Positions 15,680-24,097 of a stretch of DNA of 53,060 nt are shown piece after piece. How positions within the stretch are numbered: the first letter of the stretch is position 1; every line of letters begins with the position of its first letter. Made by a program: the position numbers and the translations under genes. The DNA lies in assembly GCA_902784475.1 (NCBI GenBank), contig CACZUX010000023.1, forward strand, positions 1 to 53,060, given 5' to 3'. Below the pieces are notes generated by a model that was given only the letters and a program-made list of their open reading frames with translations, was not told the DNA's origin and searched no databases. This DNA comes from an uncultured Bacteroidales bacterium. GTDB lineage: Bacteria > Bacteroidota > Bacteroidia > Bacteroidales > Bacteroidaceae.

Positions 15680-16873
15680 ATGACAAAAATGGAAATATCA
15701 AGCAGCATTCGCTATATCGGTGCCGACGATCTCGACATCGACCTCTTCGAGAGCCAGTATGTGGTGCCCGAAGGCATGAGTTACAACAGCTACGTCATCC
15801 TCGACGACAAGATCGCCATGATGGATACGGCCGACGCCAGAGTGGCAGCGCAGTGGAAGCGTCAGCTTTCCGAGACCCTCGCAGGCCGTCAGCCCGACTA
15901 TCTCGTCTGTCACCACATGGAGCCCGATCATGCCGGACTCATCGGTGAGGTGATGGGCCTTTATCCCCAGATGACGCTCGTGTGCTCCGCCGCAGCCGCC
16001 AAGATGCTGCCCAACTTCTTCGACGGCGCCGGTTTTGAGGGCCGTCTGCTTCTGGTGAAAGAGGGTGATACTCTGGAGCTTGGTCACCACACGCTGCATT
16101 TCGTGGCAGCACCGATGGTGCATTGGCCCGAGGTGATGATGAGCTACGAAAGTGAGGAGCGCGTGCTCTTCGCCGCCGACGGATTCGGCAAATTCGGCGC
16201 CATCTGCAAGGAGGAATATAACGCCGACGGCACTCTGGCCGATTGGGCCTGCGAGGCGCGTCGCTACTATTTCAACATCTGCGGTAAATACGGCGTGCAG
16301 GTGCAGAATGTGCTCAAGAAGGCTGCGCCGCTGCAGATTGACACCATCTGCCCGCTGCACGGTCCGGTGCTCTGGGGCAAGGATTTGGCCGAAGCCCTGC
16401 GTCTGTACGACATCTGGTCGCGCTACGAGGCTGAGAACGAGGGTGTTTTGGTGGCTTATGCCAGCATTCACGGCGGCACGAAGGCTGCGGCCGAGAAGGT
16501 GGCCGAAGTGCTCCGCTCACAAGGTGCGCCCAAGGTGGTTGTCTGCGACCTCTCTCGCGACGATTTGGCCGAAGTCATCGAGGATGCGTTCCGTTATCCG
16601 CGCCTCGTGTGCTGCGCTGCCAGCTACGACGCCAACGTCTTCCCGCCCATGTACGACTTCCTCCACCATCTGCTCATCAAGGGCTTCCAGAAGCGTCGTG
16701 TGGCGCTCCTGGAGAACGGTTCTTGGGCGCCTTCCGCCGGCAAGACGATGCGCGGCCTGCTGGAGCAGATGAAGGACATCACCATAGTGGATCCGATGGT
16801 GACGATCCGTTCCCGCATGAAGGAGAGCGATCTCCCCGCCATTGAGGCCATGTGCAGCGCTCTCTTAGCCTGA
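15680..16873 (+). CDS. fprA: Flavodiiron protein (FprA / rubredoxin:oxygen oxidoreductase type)
   Basis: A 397-residue cytoplasmic enzyme expected to reduce O2 to water, or NO, in an anaerobe. The N-terminal metallo-beta-lactamase-like domain binds the diiron site: HHMEPDHAG gives the HxExD(H) cluster, with further ligands in VHWPE, FAADGFGKFGA and CPLHGPVL. The C-terminal ~140 residues are a flavodoxin domain that binds FMN (YASIHGGTKAAAEKV, then ENGSWAP). There is no fused rubredoxin or flavin reductase domain, so an external electron donor is needed. In-frame ATGs at 15659, 15680 and 15689 are possible; promoter spacing favours 15680. The gene is monocistronic and converges on lpxB. Confidence 0.9.
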   Translation: MTKMEISSSIRYIGADDLDIDLFESQYVVPEGMSYNSYVILDDKIAMMDTADARVAAQWKRQLSETLAGRQPDYLVCHHMEPDHAGLIGEVMGLYPQMTLVCSAAAAKMLPNFFDGAGFEGRLLLVKEGDTLELGHHTLHFVAAPMVHWPEVMMSYESEERVLFAADGFGKFGAICKEEYNADGTLADWACEARRYYFNICGKYGVQVQNVLKKAAPLQIDTICPLHGPVLWGKDLAEALRLYDIWSRYEAENEGVLVAYASIHGGTKAAAEKVAEVLRSQGAPKVVVCDLSRDDLAEVIEDAFRYPRLVCCAASYDANVFPPMYDFLHHLLIKGFQKRRVALLENGSWAPSAGKTMRGLLEQMKDITIVDPMVTIRSRMKESDLPAIEAMCSALLA

Positions 16874-17011
16874 CGATATCTTGACAAAAAATACCCCAAT
16901 CAGCGCCTCTGGTCGGTCTCTGCGCGGTCTCTGAGAAGCCTCTGAGCGGGTGCTTCGCGAACAAGTCGATATTGATTTTCAGACAGTTATGCGTTTCGGA
17001 GGAGGCGCCTT

Positions 17012-18130
17012 TCAAGCCAAATCAGAATCCGATTTTTTGACAAAATCGAGGATGAGTGCGGCGGCGTGACGGGGTGCACCGACGGCGCCCAGACGGCGAC
17101 GCACGTCGCGATAGCCCTCCAGCATCTTCTCGCGGTCGGAGCCTCCGGGCAGGATGCTTCGCAAAGCGTCCAAAACTTTCTCGGGCGTCATGTCGGGACC
17201 GACGAGTTCCGTCACCACCTCGCGACCTGCCACCAGGTTGACCAGCGAAATGAACGGCACCTTGAGGAAGAGACGGCGCACGAGTCGCAACGCCCATCCG
17301 CCCCGAATGTAGTAGCAGACCACTTGAGGCACGCCGAAAAGCGCCGTTTCTAGTGTGGCCGTTCCGCTGGTGACGAGTGCGGCTGTGGCGCCTTGAAGCA
17401 GCCGGAAGCTGGATTCTGTGGACACTTGGGCCCCGTGACGGACGGCATCCGAGAAGAGCGACTCGGGCAGATGGGGCGCACGCGAGACGACGACGTCGTA
17501 GCCGCTCACCTTCGACACGGCGGCGAGCATGCGGGGCAGATTGTCCGCAATCTCTGCGCGACGGCTTCCGGGCAGCAGCAGCAGGGTGGGTTTGCGTTTT
17601 GGCGCCGGGTTTTTGGCGATGAAACCGTCCACTTCATCGAGACTCGGATTGCCCACATAGTCCACCCGATAGCGGTGGCGGCGATAGAAATCCACCTCGA
17701 AGGGCAGGATGCAGTAGAGGCGGTCCACATAGGCTTTGATGAGGCGGATGCGCCCTTCCTTCCAGGCCCAGATCTTAGGCGCGATGTAGTAGAGGACGGG
17801 TATGTCGGAGTGCTGTTTGACCCATTGGGCGATTTTGAGGTTGAAGCCCGGATAGTCCACCAGAATGAGGCTGTCGGGCCGCCACGAAGCGATGTCGCTC
17901 CGGCATTGGCGCATGCCGCCCAGAATCGTGGGCAAATGACGAATGACCTGCACCAGTCCCATATAAGCGAGCGTCTTGTAGTGGCGCACAAGGGTGCCGC
18001 CGACACGCTGCATGGCGTCGCCGCCGAAGTAGCGAAATTCGGCCTGGGGGTCGCGCTCCAGGAGCGCCTGCATCAGACGGCTGGCGTGAAGGTCGCCGCT
18101 GGCTTCGCCGGCAATGAGATAGTATTTCAT
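17012..18130 (-). CDS. lpxB: Lipid-A-disaccharide synthase
   Basis: A 372-residue GT19 glycosyltransferase that joins UDP-2,3-diacylglucosamine and lipid X to make lipid A disaccharide at the inner membrane. The ATG at 18130 gives MKYYLIAGEASGDLHASRLM, the family N-terminus with the GEASGD motif. Later blocks include LVDYPGFNLKIA, YYIAPKIWAWKEGR, LLLPGSRRAEI and TSGTATLETALFGVPQVVCY, which matches the donor-binding region. In-frame codons upstream to 18211 would overlap the promoter and are rejected. It is divergent from parA, with separate promoters. Length is normal. Confidence 0.93.
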   Translation of the reverse strand: MKYYLIAGEASGDLHASRLMQALLERDPQAEFRYFGGDAMQRVGGTLVRHYKTLAYMGLVQVIRHLPTILGGMRQCRSDIASWRPDSLILVDYPGFNLKIAQWVKQHSDIPVLYYIAPKIWAWKEGRIRLIKAYVDRLYCILPFEVDFYRRHRYRVDYVGNPSLDEVDGFIAKNPAPKRKPTLLLLPGSRRAEIADNLPRMLAAVSKVSGYDVVVSRAPHLPESLFSDAVRHGAQVSTESSFRLLQGATAALVTSGTATLETALFGVPQVVCYYIRGGWALRLVRRLFLKVPFISLVNLVAGREVVTELVGPDMTPEKVLDALRSILPGGSDREKMLEGYRDVRRRLGAVGAPRHAAALILDFVKKSDSDLA

Positions 18131-18155
18131 GGGACCGAGATGCTTGTTTTTCCTG

Positions 18156-18163
18156 CAAAAGTA
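18156..18163 (-). promoter_or_regulatory. -7 promoter element of lpxB
   Basis: TACTTTTG on the minus strand, 26 bases before the lpxB ATG. Confidence 0.5.
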
Positions 18164-18226
18164 GAAAAAAAACCTTAAAAAACGAAATAATTGGCTCCGG
18201 AGCAGACACATTAGGCAAATATTTTG

Positions 18227-18234
18227 TATCTTTG
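18227..18234 (+). promoter_or_regulatory. -7 promoter element of the parA-parB operon
   Basis: TATCTTTG lies 54 bases before the parA ATG and is the likely start of transcription for the five-gene cluster to relA/spoT. Confidence 0.6.
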
Positions 18235-18287
18235 CCGCATAATAGGGAGCATAATAACGTGTATCCTGAACGAAAAACTACATTCCT

Positions 18288-19052
18288 ATGGGAAAGATCA
18301 TAGCAGTGGCCAATCAGAAGGGCGGTGTGGGGAAAACCACAACGTCGATGAACCTGGCCGCCTCTCTGGCAGCGCTGGAGAAGAAAGTGCTGCTGGTGGA
18401 CGCCGATCCGCAGGCTAACGCCTCCAGCGGATTGGGCGTGGACTCCTCACAGCTCGACTGCAGCATCTACGAGGTGCTTGTGGGCAAAGCCGACATCCGT
18501 GAGGCCGTTTACACCACCGACTTCGAGAATCTCGACATCCTGCCCAGCCACATCAATCTGGTGGGTGCCGAGATCGAGCTGCTCAACATGCAGCAGCGCG
18601 AACGGGTGATGGCCAAGATGTTCGCCGAAATCCGCGGCGACTACGACTTCATCATCATCGACTGCAGTCCCTCGCTGGGCATCATCACGGTGAACGCCCT
18701 CACGGCGGCCGACAGCGTCATCATTCCCGTGCAGTGTGAATACTTCGCGCTGGAGGGCATCAGCAAACTGCTCAACACCATCCGCCTGGTGAAGAACCGC
18801 CTCAATCCCGCGCTCATGATCGAGGGCTTCCTGCTGACGATGTACGACGGCCGTCTGCGTCTGTCCAACCAGATCTACGCCGAGGTGAAGAAGCACTTCA
18901 ACGAGCTGGTCTTCGACACCATCATCCAGCGCAACGTGCGTCTGGCCGAATCGCCCAGTCACGGACTGCCCGCCATTCAGTACGACGCCGACTCCATGGG
19001 CGCCAAAAACCATCTGGAGCTGGCGGAAGAAATCATCAGGAAAGCATCTTAA
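18288..19052 (+). CDS. parA: Chromosome-partitioning ATPase ParA (Soj)
   Basis: A 254-residue ATPase that binds nucleoid DNA as an ATP dimer and moves ParB-parS complexes. The deviant Walker A motif is QKGGVGKTTT near the N-terminus (about residues 10-19), Walker A' is VLLVDADPQAN and Walker B is FIIIDCSPSLG. The absence of an N-terminal helix-turn-helix marks the chromosomal Soj type rather than a plasmid ParA. The stop is followed after 3 bases by parB. No palindromic parS site resembling TGTTTCACGTGAAACA was seen nearby. Confidence 0.95.
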   Translation: MGKIIAVANQKGGVGKTTTSMNLAASLAALEKKVLLVDADPQANASSGLGVDSSQLDCSIYEVLVGKADIREAVYTTDFENLDILPSHINLVGAEIELLNMQQRERVMAKMFAEIRGDYDFIIIDCSPSLGIITVNALTAADSVIIPVQCEYFALEGISKLLNTIRLVKNRLNPALMIEGFLLTMYDGRLRLSNQIYAEVKKHFNELVFDTIIQRNVRLAESPSHGLPAIQYDADSMGAKNHLELAEEIIRKAS

Positions 19053-19055
19053 AGT

Positions 19056-19955
19056 ATGGCCATCAAGAAGAAATACAACACTTTGGGCCGGGGCCTCGAC
19101 GTGCTCATCAGCACCGAGCCCGTGATGACCGCCGGCAGCGGCAGCATCAGCGAAGTGCCCGTGGACCTCATCAAGCCCAATCCCGATCAGCCCCGTCACG
19201 AGTTCGACGAAACGGCGTTGGCTGAGCTGGCGGCGAGCATCGCCGAAATCGGCATCGTGCAGCCCATCACCGTGCGCGATATGGGCGACGGCAGCTACAT
19301 CCTCATCGCCGGCGAGCGTCGCTGGAGGGCTTCGCAAATCGCCGGTCTCACCACCGTTCCCGCCTACATCCGCACCGTCGACGACGAGCAGATGATGGAG
19401 ATGGCCCTCATCGAGAACATCCAGCGTGAAGACCTGAACGCTCTGGAAATCGCGCTGGCCTATCAGAACCTCATGGAGCGCTACTCGATGACGCAGGAGC
19501 GCCTCTCGGCCCGTGTGGGCAAAAACCGAGCTTCGGTGGCCAACTACCTCAGACTCCTGAAGTTGCCCGCCGCCATACAGATGGCGCTCAAGAACGGCGA
19601 CATCGACATGGGACATGCGCGCGCCATCCTCAGCGTGGGCGATGCCAAGATGCAGCTGAAGCTCTTCGAAGCCATCCGCAAGGAAGGCGGCATGAGCGTG
19701 AGGCGCGTGGAGGAGTTGGCTAAAGAGCTGGCTCAGGGCGGCAGCATCAAGACGGCACAGGGACGTCTGCAGGCCCGTCAGTCGCAGAAGCACCGCGAGG
19801 AGTATGAGATGCTGAAAGACAGCCTCTCGCGCTACTTCGGCGTCAAGGTGGAGCTGACCTGCAGCGAGACCGGACGCGGGAAAATCGTGATTCCGTTTGC
19901 CAACGACGGCGAGATGGAGCGCATCATCGAAACACTCGACCGCATCAAGGATTGA
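19056..19955 (+). CDS. parB: Chromosome-partitioning protein ParB (Spo0J)
   Basis: A 299-residue DNA-binding protein and CTPase that loads at parS and spreads along DNA. The N-terminal nuclease-like domain has NPDQPRHEFDE, then the GERRWRAS motif (residues ~87-94) and ENIQREDLN, both typical of the CTP-binding fold. The helix-turn-helix region follows (TQERLSARVGKNRASVANYLRLL). A C-terminal dimerisation domain ends at RIKD. It overlaps the next gene by 4 bases (TTGA), so the downstream protein is translationally coupled. Confidence 0.95.
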   Translation: MAIKKKYNTLGRGLDVLISTEPVMTAGSGSISEVPVDLIKPNPDQPRHEFDETALAELAASIAEIGIVQPITVRDMGDGSYILIAGERRWRASQIAGLTTVPAYIRTVDDEQMMEMALIENIQREDLNALEIALAYQNLMERYSMTQERLSARVGKNRASVANYLRLLKLPAAIQMALKNGDIDMGHARAILSVGDAKMQLKLFEAIRKEGGMSVRRVEELAKELAQGGSIKTAQGRLQARQSQKHREEYEMLKDSLSRYFGVKVELTCSETGRGKIVIPFANDGEMERIIETLDRIKD

Positions 19956-20731
19956 GACACGCGCTGACCATCCTGTTGCTCCTGGGGCTGATGCAGACCA
20001 AAGCCCAGACGACCGGCGGAGAAGCGCCGGCGGACTCTCTGGAGGTGTTGCTCAAAGCCGACGGAGGGGCGACGGATGTGTTGGAAGCGGAGATTTCGCC
20101 CGATCATGCTCTGGCGGTGGATACTGCGGCGGTGAAAGCCGTGAGCGACAGCATTTCGCGCAGCGTGATGGTCGACAGCCTCTCGCAGGTGGTGGTCGAC
20201 GAGCGGGAGCTCTACGACAAGAAAGCCTTCTGGAAGCCCGACCCCATTCGTGCCATGTGGCTGGGTTTGGTGGTTCCTGGTCTGGGGCAAATCTACAACC
20301 GCAAATACTGGAAGCTACCCATCTTTTACGGCGGTTTTCTCGGTTGTATCTACGCTCTCACGTGGAACGCCCAGATGCTGGCAGACTACAATCAGGCCTA
20401 TCTCGACATCATGGACTCCAACCCCAATACGAAGAGTTATGAGAGGATGCTCCCCATCGGCTACGACATCACGGGTAAGGAGGACCGCTTCAAGGAGATC
20501 TTCAAAAACAGAAAGAACACCTACCGACGTTATCGCGATCTCTCCATCTTCGTGATGCTGGCCATCTACGCCCTCAGTGTGGTGGATGCTTATATCGATG
20601 CCGAGCTATCAACTTTCGACATCAGTCGCGATCTTACGTTGCGCGTCGTGCCCGCCACCATCAACAGCCGGCTGCTGGAAGGCAACCGCTGGAGCAGCAG
20701 TCACGGAATAGGATGTCAACTGGAATTTTGA
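19952..20731 (+). CDS. DUF5683 membrane/exported protein
   Basis: A 259-residue protein of the DUF5683 family found in Bacteroidota next to parAB. It probably starts at TTG overlapping the parB stop; this gives a hydrophobic leader (ALTILLLLGLMQTKAQ). An ATG at 19988 would cut the signal in half. A variable acidic linker precedes the conserved core from about residue 90: FWKPDPIRAMWLGLVVPGLGQIYNRKYWKLPIFYGGF, with hydrophobic segments and a second near residue 195 (LSIFVMLAIYALSVVDAYIDA). The core Gly-Gln-Tyr-Asn-Arg segment resembles small TM2-like motifs. The function is unknown; conserved linkage to partition and cell-wall genes suggests an envelope role. Confidence 0.85.
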   Translation: MRHALTILLLLGLMQTKAQTTGGEAPADSLEVLLKADGGATDVLEAEISPDHALAVDTAAVKAVSDSISRSVMVDSLSQVVVDERELYDKKAFWKPDPIRAMWLGLVVPGLGQIYNRKYWKLPIFYGGFLGCIYALTWNAQMLADYNQAYLDIMDSNPNTKSYERMLPIGYDITGKEDRFKEIFKNRKNTYRRYRDLSIFVMLAIYALSVVDAYIDAELSTFDISRDLTLRVVPATINSRLLEGNRWSSSHGIGCQLEF

Positions 20732-20744
20732 ACCATAGAAAAGC

Positions 20745-21737
20745 ATGGCCATGAACATAAAGAAATATTTGTTGTTGCTGTTGATGCACGCAGTCGGCCT
20801 GACACTCAGTGCACAGCCCGATGTGGTGACGGCACGGCTGGATCGTCTGCCCACCATCATCGAGATGCCCTATAGCGAAGCGGTGCAGGGATGCATTGAC
20901 CGATACACCCAGGAGCCCCTGAAGAGCAGGGTGGGTGTGATGCTTGGTCTGATGAACAGTTATATGTCGTATTTTGAAGAAGCGCTTGAGGCCAATAATT
21001 TGCCTTTGGAGCTGCGCTATCTGCCTGTTGTGCTGAGCCGTCTGGATGCCGGGAAGAAGACCGGCGACGCCGCAGGTCTCTGGCAGATCGGCGTTCGCGA
21101 GGCTCAGATTAACGGCTTGGAAGTGAACAGCCTGGTGGACGAGCGTCTTGACCCCGTACGCTCTACAGAAATGGCGGCAGAGCGCCTCAGAAAGCTCTAT
21201 ACATCGTTGGGCGACTGGTCGCTGACTCTGGCTGCTTACAAAGGAGGAGAGAGCACGGTGCAGAAAGCCGTTGCACGAGCCGGTAATCAACGTGACTTCT
21301 GGCGAATCTATGCCTATCTGCCGGCGGAGACACGTGCCATTGTGCCGGAGTTCATCGCCGCCAACTACATCATGACCTACTATTGTGAATACGGCATATT
21401 TCCTTCCGACGGAACACTGCCCCGAGAGACTGATACGGTGCGCGTGAAACAACGGGTGGCTTTGGAGCAGGTGGAGGCTGTGTGTGAGGTTCCGCTAGCC
21501 ACGCTCAAGGAACTCAACCCCCAATACCGCACAGGTCTCGTGCCTGGAGGTTATGCTCTCCGTTTGCCGGAAGGCAAGGTTGTCAACTTTATTCGCAACG
21601 AAGCCGATGTGTATGCCTTCCAGGCCGACAAGTATCTGACGCAGCGTACGACGGTTGTAGTTCCCAAGACGCAGGCGGCGGTAAAACGTCGCACGCCGGT
21701 ACGCCGCAAGTCGAGAGGAAGACGTCGTCGCCGTTGA
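20745..21737 (+). CDS. Lytic-transglycosylase-like (MltD/SLT) protein lacking the catalytic Glu
   Basis: A 330-residue exported protein (signal KKYLLLLLMHAVGLTLSAQ). The SLT domain aligns well by eye with MltD relatives: LELRYLPVV, AAGLWQIG, GLEVNSLVDERLDP, GDWSLTLAAYKGG and YLPAETRAIVPEFIAANYIM. In active enzymes the motif is ELxYLPxxES, with Glu as the catalytic acid; here residue 97 is Leu (PVVLSRLD). The later AAYN motif is also altered to AAYK. A weak single LysM-like segment follows (RVALEQVEAVCEVPLATLKELNP), and the tail is very basic (RRKSRGRRRRR). It therefore probably binds glycan strands without cutting them, or is degenerate. It is the fourth gene of the parAB cluster. The start may be the ATG at 20751. 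Confidence 0.85.
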   Translation: MAMNIKKYLLLLLMHAVGLTLSAQPDVVTARLDRLPTIIEMPYSEAVQGCIDRYTQEPLKSRVGVMLGLMNSYMSYFEEALEANNLPLELRYLPVVLSRLDAGKKTGDAAGLWQIGVREAQINGLEVNSLVDERLDPVRSTEMAAERLRKLYTSLGDWSLTLAAYKGGESTVQKAVARAGNQRDFWRIYAYLPAETRAIVPEFIAANYIMTYYCEYGIFPSDGTLPRETDTVRVKQRVALEQVEAVCEVPLATLKELNPQYRTGLVPGGYALRLPEGKVVNFIRNEADVYAFQADKYLTQRTTVVVPKTQAAVKRRTPVRRKSRGRRRRR

Positions 21738-21782
21738 TTCATCCGAAAGCCCCAATCTGATAACACGCAAAACACAAGAGAG

Positions 21783-23656
21783 ATGACGGAAGAGGAACGT
21801 ATCAGTGTCGCCTATCAGCGCCTCATCAAGACTTATCTGGCATCGCCCCACCGCAAGAAGGTGGACCTGATTGACCGGGCCTACAAGTTTGCCCGTCAGG
21901 CTCATGAAGGCGTGCGACGTATTTCCGGCGAGCCCTACATCATGCATCCGTTGGCGGTGGCACAAATCGTGTCGGAAGAGCTCGGACTGGGCAGCACCAG
22001 CATTTGTGCCGCGCTGCTCCACGATGTGGTGGAAGATACGGAATACACGATGGAGGACATCGGCAATATCTTCGGTCCGAAAATTGCCGAAATCGTGGAC
22101 GGCGTGACGAAAATTTCCGGCGGCATCTTCGGCGATCAAGCCTCTGTGCAGGCGGAAAATTTCAAGAAGTTGCTCCTGACGATGAGCAACGACATCCGGG
22201 TGATTCTGGTGAAAATAGCCGATCGCCTGCAGGGCATGCGCACTCTGGGCAGTCAGTTGCCGGCCAAGCAGTATAAGATTGCGGGTGAGACGCTCTATAT
22301 TTATGCACCCTTGGCCAACCGTCTCGGTCTGAACAAGATTAAAGAGGAGTTGGAGGACCTGGCCTTCCGCTACGAGCAGCCTGCAGCCTACACCCAGATA
22401 CAGACCCGACTCGGGGAGCAGAAGCAGGATCTCATCGGCATCTTTGACGAGTTCACGGCGCCCATTCGCGAGAAACTTGATGCAGCAGGACTTCACTACG
22501 ATATCAAGGCGCGCATCAAGTCGCCCTACAGCATCTGGTGCAAGATGCAGAATAAGAAGGTGTCCTTCGAGGAGGTGTACGACCTCCTGGCCGTGCGCAT
22601 CGTCTTCGACACGCCCCGACAGGAGGACGAAGTGGAGGAATGCTGGCGCATCTACGCCATTGCCTCGTCCATCTACCGCCCGCACCCGGAGCGTCTGCGC
22701 GATTGGCTCTCACATCCGAAGGCCAACGGCTATCAGGCTCTGCAGACGACGCTCATGTCGAAGCGCGGCCGCTGGATAGAGTTGCAGATTCGTTCGCGCC
22801 GTATGGACGAAATTGCAGAGCAGGGTTTTGCGGCCCATTGGAAGTATAAGGAAGGAGGCAAGGGAACCGAAGACAGCGAGAACGAGCTCAACCGCTGGCT
22901 CTCTACCATCAAGGAGATATTGGACGATCCTCAGCCCAATGCGGTGGATTTTCTCAACACCATCAAGCTGAACCTCTATGCCAGCTCAACACCATCAAGC
23001 TGAACCTCTATGCCAGCGAGATATTCGTCGTGACCCCCAAGGGCGACTTCAAGACAATGCCGGCGGGCAGCACCGTGCTCGACTTCGCCTTCTCCATCCA
23101 CACCTTCCTCGGCACCCATTGCATCGGCGCCAAGGTCAATCACAAACTGGAGGGTTTGGGTTATCATCTCGAAAGCGGCGACCAGGTGGAAATCCTCACC
23201 GGTAAGCAGAACCGCGTGTCCAAGGAGTGGCTCGACTACGCCACCACCGCCAAAGCCCGCAGCAAAATCACTTCGATGCTCAAACGCAACGACCGCGAGT
23301 TGCAGCGTGTGGGCAAAGAACGTCTGGCGGCGCTGTTTGAGGAGTTGGACATTGAGCGCAACAGCTACTTGGAGGACCGGCTTTGCGAGTTGCACGGCGT
23401 GCGCTTGAGAGAGGAACTTTATCAGGCCATTGGGAGCGGCAGCATCGTGCTTGACAAGAACGACCGCAATATCATACTGGGAAAGAAGCACCGCAATTGG
23501 CTGCGTCACCTGCCGCTCATCGGGCGCAAGAAAAAGGGTATAGGGCAAACAGCACAAACGGTAGTGCTCCAAGTGGAGGTGCAGGCCGACGATGCCGACG
23601 ATGTTGTGCGCGAATTGGAAAAGATGGGCTTAAAGGCCGTTAAGAAGTTTACGTAG
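21783..23656 (+). pseudogene. relA: RelA/SpoT (p)ppGpp synthetase/hydrolase, frameshifted by a 32-bp duplication
   Basis: Two frames make one RSH protein. The first (21783-23003, 406 residues) holds the HD hydrolase domain (GEPYIMHPLAVA, LLHDVVEDTEYT, then IADRLQGMRTL) and the synthetase domain (RIKSPYSIWCKM, VYDLLAVRIVF, then HPKANGYQALQTTL and EIQIRS-like ELQIRSRRMDEIAEQGFAAHWKYK). It then runs off frame into SSTPSS and a stop. The second (23030-23656) continues with the TGS domain (TPKGDFKTMPAGSTVLDFAFSIHTF). A perfect tandem 32-bp duplication (22953-23016) lies exactly at the break; removing one copy restores NLYASEIFVVTPKGD in a single frame of about 614 residues. The C-terminal part is also short: relatives run to about 730 residues with zinc-finger-like and ACT domains. 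Both catalytic domains could still be made as the truncated first frame. Confidence 0.92.
22953..23016 (+). repeat. Perfect 32-bp tandem duplication inside relA/spoT
   Basis: Two adjacent identical 32-base units, 22953-22984 and 22985-23016, each beginning CTCAACACCATCAAGC and ending TATGCCAG. As 32 is not a multiple of three, the duplication shifts the reading frame and truncates the protein just before its TGS domain. Confidence 0.97.
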
Positions 23657-23974
23657 CTCCACAAGCTCGTTGCGCACTTGCTGCAACTGCTCCAGAACCT
23701 GTGTGGTGTCCTGCACGGCGCCGCGTTTGGTGGCGAGCGTCTTTTGGGCGACGGACAACTTCATGCCACGCACCTTCACCAAATTGTAGATGAGGCGAAT
23801 CTCCTCAATGTTCTCTTTGGTGTACATCCTGACGCCCCTGCCGTTCTTCTTCGGGGCGATGCTGGGAAACTCGGATTCCCAGAAACGCAAAAGCGACTCG
23901 TTGACCCCGAATTCCTGGGCCACTTCTCCGATGGAGTAGTACAGTTTGAGGTCTTTGTTGGGATTCAGTGCCAT
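23630..23974 (-). CDS. MerR-family transcriptional regulator
   Basis: A 114-residue protein. The winged-helix DNA-binding domain occupies residues ~12-80: YYSIGEVAQEFGVNESLLRFWESEFPSI, then MYTKENIEEIRLIYNLVKVRGM. A short coiled coil follows (TQVLEQLQQVRNELVELRKLL), the usual MerR dimerisation helix, with no separate ligand-binding domain and no Cys ligands. Small MerR proteins of this type are common in Bacteroidota, often near alaS, and their targets are unknown. The ATG at 23974 lies after a minus-strand promoter; in-frame codons upstream to 24766 run opposite alaS and are rejected. Its 3' end overlaps the relA/spoT end by 27 bases, tail to tail. Confidence 0.88.
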   Translation of the reverse strand: MALNPNKDLKLYYSIGEVAQEFGVNESLLRFWESEFPSIAPKKNGRGVRMYTKENIEEIRLIYNLVKVRGMKLSVAQKTLATKRGAVQDTTQVLEQLQQVRNELVELRKLLNGL

Positions 23975-23996
23975 GATTTCGTGTGATAACTCGTTG

Positions 23997-24004
23997 CAAA
24001 AGTA
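23997..24004 (-). promoter_or_regulatory. -7 promoter element of the MerR gene
   Basis: TACTTTTG on the minus strand, 23 bases before the MerR ATG. Confidence 0.55.
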
Positions 24005-24067
24005 CAAAAAATAGTTGATAGATAAAAGCAGATGAGGGACAGTTTTTCTCTTTTTGATATTTTTTTG

Positions 24068-24075
24068 TAATTTTG
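24068..24075 (+). promoter_or_regulatory. -7 promoter element of alaS
   Basis: TAATTTTG, 23 bases before the alaS ATG. Confidence 0.55.
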
Positions 24076-24097
24076 CACCCGAAAAAAACATTCTATT

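Noticed and set aside
18447-19793. Minus-strand open frame across parA and parB
   Set aside because: Spans two convincing genes on the other strand and has no motif.
20745-20760. Search for a parS palindrome around parAB
   Set aside because: No 16-bp palindrome like the usual parS was found near the operon by eye; a genome-wide search would be needed.
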